Shown: one piece after another, positions 9,040-16,096 of the stretch
How positions within the stretch are numbered: position 1 is the stretch's first letter
Layout: the number at the start of each line of letters is the position of its first letter
Origin: an uncultured bacterium
GTDB taxonomy: Bacteria > Myxococcota_A > Bradymonadia > Bradymonadales > Bradymonadaceae
Length of the DNA stretch: 64,000 nucleotides
Assembly (NCBI GenBank): GCA_937981985.1
Contig: CALJNB010000019.1
Location: forward strand, 1-64,000
Direction of reading: 5' to 3'
Program-made: the position numbers and the translations under genes
Notes under the pieces: generated by a model
The model's input: only the letters and a program-made list of their open reading frames with translations
The model's database searches: none
Told to the model about the DNA's origin: nothing

Positions 9040-10413
9040 ATGAAATTTTTTCATTATCGTGAACTTTGTGCACAATCTTTTGTTATTCTATCGATTCTTT
9101 TTTTAAGTTTAGATCTTAACGCACAACAATACCGTCTACAAACCGATACCGTCGCTAAAGCAACTCAACTGGTCCGAAGCGATTTAACCATCGCGGCTCA
9201 ACGCCCTTTCTCGCAAACCCTCTCGTTGTGGGGATATAATCTCGCAGGACCTTATAACAAGACGCTCAATGTCCATCTCCAACTCAATTATTTTAACGAT
9301 TTTGCCGCCGATACTCAACGAAACGACGTCTACTTAAGCCATCGATTTAATCGTATTTCCATTACGCAAGCATGGATCCAATGGAAACCTTTTAAACGAA
9401 TTGATCTAAAACTTGGTAGGTTAGTCAATCGTTCAATCTTCCACGCAAAAGATGTTGACGGTGCCTCTGTTAGCCTTAGTTTTGGAGATAAAACACGTTG
9501 GAAAACAAGTCTTTACGGAGGTCGACATGTGACCGGTCGGCCTGAAAGTTTGGATCCAGATCAGTACGATATCCAAGGGCGTCCCATTGAGTTGCGTCAA
9601 AACAATGACAGGTCTGAATTTATTTACGGATTACGATCTAGACTTAGTTTCCAAGGAGGTAGTGGATCCATTGGATACGAAAAAAGATTTACCTCTTCGT
9701 CGATAAGCGACGAACGAATTGCCGCGACCCTCACTGGTAATCCTACTCAGAGAACTATCGTTTCTGGGTTAATGTCTTTTCACACCCCATCACGAACTCT
9801 AAACCGTGGTCAGCTCAATTTCACATGGCGACCCAACGATTTCTTTTACCTCCGTCAGGGGTTTGAACATATCATTCCGATATTCGATGCCAGCAGTATT
9901 TTTAATCTCTTCGGTGTTGCACCCTCCCAATCTCTTACCTCAACTGCGTGGCTAGGGAATAACGAACGAGGTCTTGAAGCTCGCCTTTGGGCAAAATCAC
10001 TTCAAGAAGATCTCAACACCAGTGACCTAGGATCGTCGTCGACCGATCTTCGCACCTTCGGATTTGCGATTCGTTATAACGAAAGATTAAATCTATTTGG
10101 ACGCGCACTTAGACTCAGCCCTTCGATATCCTTTCAACCCGGAGACTCACAAGGTTATTCAAGAGACCAATTTATTTCTCGATTAAACGCCCGGTTTCCA
10201 CTTGATTCAGTAAAGGTATTAGCAGGCTCAACCCTTCTCTGGGTTGGCAGCGATATTCGTGAAGACTCACAATTTGTGTTCACCCACCGTTTGGGGCTCG
10301 ATTTTCCAACGAGTTTCGGGGTCTTTTCGTTGGGTGGGGTTGTCCAAACAAGCCAATATCTAGGCAACCATTTGAGCCTCTTCGGCACATTTGAAACGGA
10401 GCTTTGGCTTTGA
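9040..10413 (+). CDS. Outer-membrane beta-barrel protein paired with multihaem cytochrome
   Basis: This 457-aa protein has a signal peptide (hydrophobic run about residues 13-27, cleavage near LNAQ) and then a long series of alternating amphipathic strands with porin-like phrases (QAWIQWKPFKRIDLKLGR around 110-130). There is no N-terminal plug, no lipobox and no CXXC motif. It is translationally coupled to the 13-haem cytochrome that follows (TTGA at 10410-10413), which suggests a barrel that houses or docks the cytochrome, as MtrB-type or Geobacter porin-cytochrome barrels do. I cannot assign it to those families by sequence. A sugar or anion porin remains possible. Confidence 0.7.
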   Translation: MKFFHYRELCAQSFVILSILFLSLDLNAQQYRLQTDTVAKATQLVRSDLTIAAQRPFSQTLSLWGYNLAGPYNKTLNVHLQLNYFNDFAADTQRNDVYLSHRFNRISITQAWIQWKPFKRIDLKLGRLVNRSIFHAKDVDGASVSLSFGDKTRWKTSLYGGRHVTGRPESLDPDQYDIQGRPIELRQNNDRSEFIYGLRSRLSFQGGSGSIGYEKRFTSSSISDERIAATLTGNPTQRTIVSGLMSFHTPSRTLNRGQLNFTWRPNDFFYLRQGFEHIIPIFDASSIFNLFGVAPSQSLTSTAWLGNNERGLEARLWAKSLQEDLNTSDLGSSSTDLRTFGFAIRYNERLNLFGRALRLSPSISFQPGDSQGYSRDQFISRLNARFPLDSVKVLAGSTLLWVGSDIREDSQFVFTHRLGLDFPTSFGVFSLGGVVQTSQYLGNHLSLFGTFETELWL

Positions 10414-11588
10414 ATAAAAAAACGCTTTTCGTACCAGCTTTAGTCTTAATCGTCATTTTTACGAGCTTCGTGATTGCGCAAGAATTACGGAAATCGACAA
10501 CGTTAAGACCCCGTTCTGGGTTCTACCCCCAAATGCCGGCAACGATAATTTTTGACCACAAAACCCATGGCGAAACACCTTGTCAGACATGCCACGGTGC
10601 CGCTGCCACCGCGCAACGTGTTTCTGATAATCTTATTCCAAGCATGCAAAGTTGCCAAACATGTCATTCGGAAAAAAGCGATTCGCCGAATCCTAAAATT
10701 TATCAGTGTTCGCAATGTCATAATGGCTTTTCAAAAAACGGAATACCGGGACAACATTTCACAAAGACCAAACCGCAACCTATGGTCCTACCCAGACCTC
10801 AAGCAAAACTGCGTTTTAACCACGCAAAACATGTAAGTGTATTTACTAAAAACGGTATCAAAAACACATGCGAAAGTTGCCATGATATGGCAGGTTCAAA
10901 ACTTCCAACAGAGGCAAGTTGTCTCGATTGCCACGACGGGAAAGGTGCAAGTATGGGGACATCTTTAAAGAGCGTAGAATGTCAAACCTGTCATATCACT
11001 TCAGACACAACACAACGTATTGATACAAAATTATCGTCAACGAGAATATTAAGACCAAGCAATCATGAGACTGATTGGATAAAACGTCACGGCATGATCT
11101 CTAGAAACCAGCCCGATGATTGCGCATCCTGTCATGTCGAAAACGAGTGCGCGAAGTGTCATACCGAAAAAGTTGCAACGCCGTTTTCGGTACACCCACC
11201 TAACTTTCTGGCAGTTCATAGTCTGAACGCGAAAGGAAACTTGGGTTCTTGTAACGATTGCCATAACTCACAAACCTTTTGCTTCGAGTGTCACACCGAT
11301 GCCAAAGTGACGACGCGTTTGACGAAAATGCCGCCCTCAAAACGAACCTTTCATCCCCCCGGCTGGCTAGACGCTTCGACGGCATCCAACCACGGTGTAA
11401 ACGCAAGACGAAACATCGCCGAATGTGCATCATGCCACCAAGAACGAGATTGTGTTTCATGCCACGATGGAATCAATCCTCACCCCGCTGACTTTGTTTT
11501 TAACTGCAAGTCTTGGCTAGCCGCCGACGCACGCCCCTGCGCAAAATGCCACCAGGACTTGAGTGCTCTGTCCGGTTTATGTCGCTAG
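10410..11588 (+). CDS. Multihaem c-type cytochrome, 13 CXXCH motifs
   Basis: I start this at the TTG at 10410, which overlaps the barrel gene's stop (TTGA); a second TTG at 10404 would add two residues. The 392-aa product has an N-terminal signal or anchor (MNKKTLFVPALVLIVIF) and 13 CXXCH haem sites, beginning CQTCH, CQTCH, CSQCH, CESCH, CLDCH, CQTCH and ending with CAKCH near the C-terminus. Two F-x-H-x-x-H motifs (FDHKTH, FNHAKH) look like distal haem ligands of cytochrome c3/c7-type modules. It is expected in the periplasm or at the outer membrane in electron transfer. The first module spacing differs from later ones, so it may be a mosaic. It converges with the next gene, sharing CTAG at the ends. 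Confidence 0.9.
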   Translation: MNKKTLFVPALVLIVIFTSFVIAQELRKSTTLRPRSGFYPQMPATIIFDHKTHGETPCQTCHGAAATAQRVSDNLIPSMQSCQTCHSEKSDSPNPKIYQCSQCHNGFSKNGIPGQHFTKTKPQPMVLPRPQAKLRFNHAKHVSVFTKNGIKNTCESCHDMAGSKLPTEASCLDCHDGKGASMGTSLKSVECQTCHITSDTTQRIDTKLSSTRILRPSNHETDWIKRHGMISRNQPDDCASCHVENECAKCHTEKVATPFSVHPPNFLAVHSLNAKGNLGSCNDCHNSQTFCFECHTDAKVTTRLTKMPPSKRTFHPPGWLDASTASNHGVNARRNIAECASCHQERDCVSCHDGINPHPADFVFNCKSWLAADARPCAKCHQDLSALSGLCR

Positions 11589-12322
11589 ACCACTTTCTTG
11601 GAACGTCTGCTCATCGCGAAAAATCCTATTAAGACCAAGCTGAACCCACTTGAACCTCCGGTAGTTCTACACCCACCGCCCGAAGTCAAAAGTTGATGAT
11701 CGCCAGCATCAGTAGTCGTATCGTTTTTCATATCAACAACATTCATGTCGAAATGTGTCATATCTTTTGTTGATAGGTCTTCTTTAACAGCAACATCAGT
11801 CCCGACATCAGAAACCTTCATGTCCTCTCCCATATCAGTCCGAATAACAGGAAGCTGACAGGTTTGACCTTCACATGTTGCCGGACTCTGACAATCCTCA
11901 TCATCTACGCATTCGGTTGTACAAGAGGTACCATTCAAGCACGAGAATCCCTGACAACTCTTCGTGCGCACATCTTCACATTTGCCTTCCGATGTACATT
12001 CGGTCTGCGTAATCGAACCGTTCTGACACACCGGATCCGTACACCGGGTACGTTCTGGAAGCTGTGTTGAAGCACAGCCGGTATTCTTAACACAGGTGCT
12101 AATTTGACATGCAGAATCAACATCGGCGAGAACCGGACAAATCACATCGCTCCATTCTGTCGAACTGCGAGAAGAGTCACAAATACTACACGTTTGGCTA
12201 AGAGTGCCTTCTGCGTAAGTGAAGCCATTAATAACACATTGCGCAAACACGGTTGTCGGACCGATGAGTAACGTAGGAACAAAAGCCGCGATGGCAAAAA
12301 ATAGTACGTTTCGTTTGTGCAT
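11585..12322 (-). CDS. Cys-rich exported protein with MYXO-CTERM-like sorting signal
   Basis: This 245-aa protein has a signal peptide (cleavage near VFAQ, residue 28), a Cys-rich domain (about 30-160, over 25 Cys with pairs like CQISTC and CSICDSSR), an Asp/Met/Thr-rich linker (about 165-210, repeats of D-M and D-V) and a C-terminus of GGGC, a hydrophobic stretch (GFSLVLIGFFAM) and SRRSKK. That tripartite end (Gly-Cys, membrane span, Arg-rich tail) fits the MYXO-CTERM / GC_trans_RRR signals of Myxococcota, which are processed for display at the cell surface. The gene is coupled to the J-domain gene (TAATG). The ligand or role is unknown. Confidence 0.8.
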   Translation of the reverse strand: MHKRNVLFFAIAAFVPTLLIGPTTVFAQCVINGFTYAEGTLSQTCSICDSSRSSTEWSDVICPVLADVDSACQISTCVKNTGCASTQLPERTRCTDPVCQNGSITQTECTSEGKCEDVRTKSCQGFSCLNGTSCTTECVDDEDCQSPATCEGQTCQLPVIRTDMGEDMKVSDVGTDVAVKEDLSTKDMTHFDMNVVDMKNDTTTDAGDHQLLTSGGGCRTTGGSSGFSLVLIGFFAMSRRSKKVV

Positions 12323-12699
12323 TAATATCTACCTGTCGTGAGATAAGATTCAATTGCCTGAAAAGCGCGAGTAATCTCTTGGGATAAGTCGGTTGCCAAC
12401 GCTTCCATTTCAGAATTTTCGGAATGACGATCTGGATGATATTTTCTCATCAGTGTTTTGTAGGCGTCTTTCACCGTTTCCAAATCCGAACCGAATGGAA
12501 CTTCCAGGTTCGCATAATAATCCCTCAAGGTTTTTTGGCCTATACCGCCTCGTGGCGGAGGCGGTTCAAATCCGAACTCCTCAGATAAAGGATCGAGGTA
12601 TTGACGAACGCCACCGGAATTTTCAAATTCGGTGACCGCATCTAGAAGTTCATTGAGGTTTGCGCGTAGGGTGCGCGAAAGAAGTTTCTTTATCGACAT
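12322..12699 (-). CDS. J-domain (DnaJ-like) protein
   Basis: This 125-aa protein has a C-terminal J domain (about residues 58-120) with the diagnostic HPD tripeptide at 88-90 in KYHPDRH, preceded by a helix like DnaJ helix II (VKDAYKTLMRK). The N-terminal 55 residues are mostly helical with a Pro-rich turn (PPPPR at 46-50). J domains stimulate Hsp70 ATPase. There is no Gly/Phe region or zinc domain, so this is a type C J protein with unknown client. It precedes and is coupled to the MYXO-CTERM gene. Confidence 0.85.
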   Translation of the reverse strand: MSIKKLLSRTLRANLNELLDAVTEFENSGGVRQYLDPLSEEFGFEPPPPRGGIGQKTLRDYYANLEVPFGSDLETVKDAYKTLMRKYHPDRHSENSEMEALATDLSQEITRAFQAIESYLTTGRY

Positions 12700-12750
12700 A
12701 GGCCAAGTATTTCATTTTCGGCAAATGATTCAAGTCTCTTTCCAAATAAA

Positions 12751-13539
12751 CTAAACAGCTGCTTTGCCTACATAATTGGATAGCATCGCACGTGCGTGCT
12801 CGAGATCTTCCACAGTGTCGATTTCAGTCCAAAACTCAGGTTGAATTGCGAGCGCAAAAAACTTCGCTTTCCCTTCGCGAATGAGCGTAGCGAATACATC
12901 TTCGTAGTATTTAACCTTACGGTCCGCCTCGCTCAGACTTCCCAAAGCATTTTGAAGGTGCGCGAAAGTTGACTTCCCGACAACCTGCATCCCCATCGAC
13001 TCCCCATGAGAAAAACGAGGTTCCAAGGCCTTACTCAATCCGATGACGCGGCGTGCACCCCAAGCAATATCGATCGCTTCCAACTGAAACTTCATTTCTT
13101 CAGCGCCTAGATTTCGAGGTAATTGCAAACTTGCCCCGAGAATGTTTTCACGGGAATCGGTAATCAGATCACCAATGATTTGTGGATCGCAGATCAGAAG
13201 GTCACCATCACAAAGGAGAAAGCTATCCTTTTCGGCGTAAGCCATTCCCACCCGAAGCGAATCAGCATTGTTAAATTGATCCCAGGTCGAATTGTTCGCG
13301 AAAACGATTTCGGGCAACCCCTTTTCTTGACGAACGCTCGCTTCAATTTTATCGGAGAGGTAACCGGTGACTAAAATCGCTTTTTCAATTCCCGATTCTT
13401 TGAGCTGACGAAGAAGTCGAACCAAAAAGGTTTCACCGTTAATTTCCAATAAACATTTCGGAATAGTATCGGTCAATGGAGCAAGGCGAGAACCGCGCCC
13501 GGCGACTAAAAGAATAGCTTGTTTGATATGTGGTTTCAT
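12751..13539 (-). CDS. Nucleotidyltransferase, LicC/sugar-1-phosphate type
   Basis: This 262-aa protein has the nucleotidyltransferase signature near the N-terminus (AGRGSRLAPLTDTIPKCLL, residues 13-31), with the Lys-containing phosphate loop, then LCDGDLLI around residue 110 for the metal-binding Asp, and WTEIDTVEDLEHA near 235-247 for the second metal-binding Asp. This is the layout of NTP-transferase enzymes such as CTP:phosphocholine cytidylyltransferase LicC and glucose-1-phosphate nucleotidyltransferases; TEIDT near the end is common in LicC-like proteins. Substrate cannot be fixed by eye. A GGAG sits about 8 nt before the ATG. There is no glycan cluster around it. Confidence 0.8.
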   Translation of the reverse strand: MKPHIKQAILLVAGRGSRLAPLTDTIPKCLLEINGETFLVRLLRQLKESGIEKAILVTGYLSDKIEASVRQEKGLPEIVFANNSTWDQFNNADSLRVGMAYAEKDSFLLCDGDLLICDPQIIGDLITDSRENILGASLQLPRNLGAEEMKFQLEAIDIAWGARRVIGLSKALEPRFSHGESMGMQVVGKSTFAHLQNALGSLSEADRKVKYYEDVFATLIREGKAKFFALAIQPEFWTEIDTVEDLEHARAMLSNYVGKAAV

Positions 13540-13722
13540 TTTCTGCTCCGTCTCCCGTTTTCAACACTACTACTAACCGAGAAAGGGGCGATGACTGACA
13601 AAGATTATATTAAACGGTGAAAATTGGGGGCTCAACGGTCCAGGGCACAGCTGAGAATTCCAATCATGCAAGCCTTGGATATGAATACGCTTCGCACTTT
13701 CGCTTAAGGATAGGAGCTTATG

Positions 13723-15045
13723 TCAAAATTCCAGACACACTCCCAAGTCGTTTTGCCCTCCAAAATCTTCACAAAATTCGTCGGGAGCACAATCATTAAC
13801 CCCCATCAAATTAAGACGGCAAACCCTTTGGCAGCGATTTTGATAACATCCCACGGCATCTTCACCGCAGGTAGTATTTTGTGGAGCACATCGATCACCT
13901 TGCCTTGAACCGTTATCCTCAGCACAAAAACCGATTTTATCACTTAGCGGCAGACAGTGGCCGTTTGAACAGTCAGAAGGCCCACCCAGACCGTTTGCAA
14001 ATGGACGGCAAGATTCAACGCAAACTGCACGTCCATTCCCATCAGCATCGACGCAATAGCTATTTTCTTCACAATCAAAAAAGGCGTCGGGATCGCATCG
14101 ATCTCCAACGTTGTTTCGCGGATTAAACGGCGTACAAATACCTTCTTTGGAACCGTCCCCATACTTTAAACATCCATTACCCGCTGCGGCGCATCCCGCG
14201 TCAGTATCGCATCCAGTCAGACAAATCCCCGGACCATCTTCATTTATGTTACAAACATTACCTTGTTCTGGGCACGTTGCGTCAGGATCAGCGGCAAAAC
14301 TATCACACACACCATAGCATCTTAATTGGCTACCTCCACCAAGTGAAGTGCAGATGAAACCATTATTAAATGCGTTTTCTTCTGAGCAAGGCTGTTCCTG
14401 ATACAAGCACTCGTCCGGATCGACATTCACACATTGGCAACTATTCGTACAAAATGTACCGTTAACACCGCAATCAGCCGGGCAACATTCACTCCCGCAG
14501 TCCTCATTGCTAAGTCCGTTACAATTATCGTCATAGGGTGTTTCGCAAGATTCACCTCGCCCCGGATTAACGCGAGCATTTCGGTCATCGCAATCGGGGC
14601 CGGCGTTGCAGCCAAACCCAAAACCATCACCGTCCTCGTCCTCACAAGGATTATTATTCAAATTCAATATACAGTCATCGTCCGAACACAAACTGTCGTC
14701 CGGACATGGAAGGTCTTGGAACCTTCCATTTTGACACACGAGAACATATCGCTCGTCAAGACAACGCGTTTCGCCCTCAATACAATCGAACATATCAATT
14801 GGAGGTGGCGGATTCACATCCGGACTCGTGTCGACATTCATATCAGGATTCGTGGTACCCATATCAGCTGGCTGAGGGCTAAGACCATCACGTATCGGAG
14901 CGCAGACGCGGCCATAACACGATAAGCCCGCCGAACAATCCGATGGGAAAAAACATTGTTGACCCACACCTTGTGAACCAGAAACGATATCGGAACCACA
15001 AGCGCTCAAAATAAACGCGAAAAATAGAAGTAAAAGATGCTTCAT
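13723..15045 (-). CDS. MopE-like Cys/Asp-rich lipoprotein
   Basis: This 440-aa lipoprotein has MKHLLLLFFAFILSAC as its signal, lipobox at Cys16. After a short Cys-rich piece comes an Asp/Pro linker (about 55-90) and then a MopE-type putative metal-binding motif (DCDDRNARVNPG and YDDNCNGLSNEDC around 150-185), followed by Cys-rich repeats of the type CxxGxxCxxxxD to the end. MopE-like motifs in methanotrophs bind copper; in Myxococcota they are widespread on surface proteins with unknown roles. Its leader contains a 16-bp palindrome and the CAAAGCTTAAA element shared with the gene at 1-293. The reverse-strand open frame inside it is a shadow. Confidence 0.85.
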   Translation of the reverse strand: MKHLLLLFFAFILSACGSDIVSGSQGVGQQCFFPSDCSAGLSCYGRVCAPIRDGLSPQPADMGTTNPDMNVDTSPDVNPPPPIDMFDCIEGETRCLDERYVLVCQNGRFQDLPCPDDSLCSDDDCILNLNNNPCEDEDGDGFGFGCNAGPDCDDRNARVNPGRGESCETPYDDNCNGLSNEDCGSECCPADCGVNGTFCTNSCQCVNVDPDECLYQEQPCSEENAFNNGFICTSLGGGSQLRCYGVCDSFAADPDATCPEQGNVCNINEDGPGICLTGCDTDAGCAAAGNGCLKYGDGSKEGICTPFNPRNNVGDRCDPDAFFDCEENSYCVDADGNGRAVCVESCRPFANGLGGPSDCSNGHCLPLSDKIGFCAEDNGSRQGDRCAPQNTTCGEDAVGCYQNRCQRVCRLNLMGVNDCAPDEFCEDFGGQNDLGVCLEF

Positions 15046-15056
15046 TGATAAAACCT

Positions 15057-15072
15057 AGGCTAAGCTTAGCCT
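15057..15072 (-). repeat. Perfect 16-bp palindrome in leader of MopE-like gene
   Basis: AGGCTAAGCTTAGCCT reads the same on both strands. It begins 12 nt upstream of the ATG at 15045 and abuts an AGGAGG ribosome-site-like run (15075-15070 on the minus strand) that is otherwise too far from the start. It could be an operator, or in mRNA a hairpin that brings the Shine-Dalgarno close to the ATG. The core is AAGCTT, as in the elements at 333-362 and 15082-15092. Confidence 0.45.
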
Positions 15073-15081
15073 CCTTTATAA

Positions 15082-15092
15082 CAAAGCTTAAA
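15082..15092 (-). promoter_or_regulatory. CAAAGCTTAAA element upstream of MopE-like gene
   Basis: An exact third copy of the 11-mer found twice upstream of the lipoprotein gene at 1-293. It is 37 nt upstream of the start codon. On the minus strand it lies between a TTGCTT and a TATAAA with 16 nt between them, a plausible sigma-70 promoter with the element in the spacer. Its AAGCTT centre is 22 bp from that of the palindrome at 15057-15072. Confidence 0.4.
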
Positions 15093-15218
15093 AGCCAAGC
15101 AAGATATCGCCCATATTTTTCATTCGAATAGCTAAGGTTATTCGTCTAGATTTTTAGAGGACGCGAGTGTATCACAGCTACAACAATCTTTTTTGTATTT
15201 TCGAATTGGAAAAATCAA

Positions 15219-15608
15219 ATGTTTTTAAAAGCTTTCAGAAACGGATTGGGATTCATTGTTGTCTTTATAAATTGGCTCACCCAACCCAAACCCATTCAAC
15301 GAAATGAAGCCGATCAGATTAACGCCGAGTCGAAAGTAAAAGGACTGTCACTCTACCAACATCGTGCTTGTCCATTCTGTGTGAAAGTTCGTCGAGAGAT
15401 CCACCGTCTCAACGTCAAGATTGAGTTACGAACGCTAACCGATCCAAAACACCGCGAAACATTAGAGAAAGAAGGCGGAAGTATAAAGGCGCCGTGTTTA
15501 CGAATAGAAAACGAAAATAAAGTGAACTGGCTTTACGAATCCAGTGATATTATCGATTTTTTGAATGAAAAAATCAGCTTTTCGGACGCCGGAAAGATAG
15601 CCAACTAA
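15219..15608 (+). CDS. Membrane-anchored glutaredoxin family protein
   Basis: This 129-aa protein has an N-terminal hydrophobic segment (about residues 8-20, GLGFIVVFINWL) and then a thioredoxin fold with the redox motif CPFC at 51-54 (RACPFCVKVRREIHRLN), a cis-Pro region (KAPCLRI) and a final helix (SSDIIDFLNE). This layout, a short membrane helix followed by LTQPKP and a glutaredoxin/GST-N fold, is common to a family of bacterial membrane-tethered glutaredoxins. It likely reduces glutathionylated or disulfide substrates at the inner membrane. It ends in a 4-nt convergent overlap with the MazG-like gene. Confidence 0.85.
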   Translation: MFLKAFRNGLGFIVVFINWLTQPKPIQRNEADQINAESKVKGLSLYQHRACPFCVKVRREIHRLNVKIELRTLTDPKHRETLEKEGGSIKAPCLRIENENKVNWLYESSDIIDFLNEKISFSDAGKIAN

Positions 15609-16096
15609 CCGCGTTCGAAAAACCCTTCAGGATAACGATTTTTTAGCTTTCCGATATTTTGTTCAAAAGTCTCGGATATCGACTGCTTATCAAGACCGGC
15701 GATAGAATCGATATATTGTTTGGTTGCCCGAATCATTGGCTCGCGTACAACCTCAAATTCGCGACCGTGAAACACCAGCTTTTTTACCAGTTCACAGATT
15801 TTTCCGGAAAAATAGAACGCGTCTTTAAGGCAATCCGCATTCGTCGAAGGGCTTGGCTCATATTCGTCCACATTGAGCGCACGAAGAAGCGCGTAGGAAT
15901 ACCAAAACCCATCGCCTATCTCGTCAGAACTTGGAAGCTCTGAAATTTCGGATGACTCGCCGGCGATTCCTAGTGCACAATTCGTCATGAGCTCAGAGCG
16001 CGCTTTTGGAATATCACCGTCAAATTCTAATTTCCAAAATTGATGTTCGGGTGGAACCGTTCTCACACATAGTTCTTGATATTGGCTACTATTCAT
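15605..16096 (-). CDS. MazG-like nucleotide pyrophosphohydrolase
   Basis: This 163-aa protein carries the all-alpha NTP pyrophosphohydrolase pattern: MTNCALGIAGESSEI (about residues 38-52), where family members have 'ALGLAGEAGE' with the metal-binding Glu pair, and a C-terminal KLKNRYPEGF that matches the phage/bacterial MazG-like ending. The second acidic metal motif is less clear, replaced by a region around EIGDGFWYSYALL. Such enzymes clean up non-canonical NTPs. It overlaps the upstream helicase-associated gene by 8 nt, so the two are co-translated. Activity is inferred from family only. Confidence 0.72.
   Translation of the reverse strand: MNSSQYQELCVRTVPPEHQFWKLEFDGDIPKARSELMTNCALGIAGESSEISELPSSDEIGDGFWYSYALLRALNVDEYEPSPSTNADCLKDAFYFSGKICELVKKLVFHGREFEVVREPMIRATKQYIDSIAGLDKQSISETFEQNIGKLKNRYPEGFFERG

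Noticed and set aside
14434-14925. 163-codon plus-strand frame inside the MopE-like gene
   Set aside because: The Cys/Asp-rich minus-strand gene with lipobox is clearly the coding one; the shadow comes from its codon pattern.
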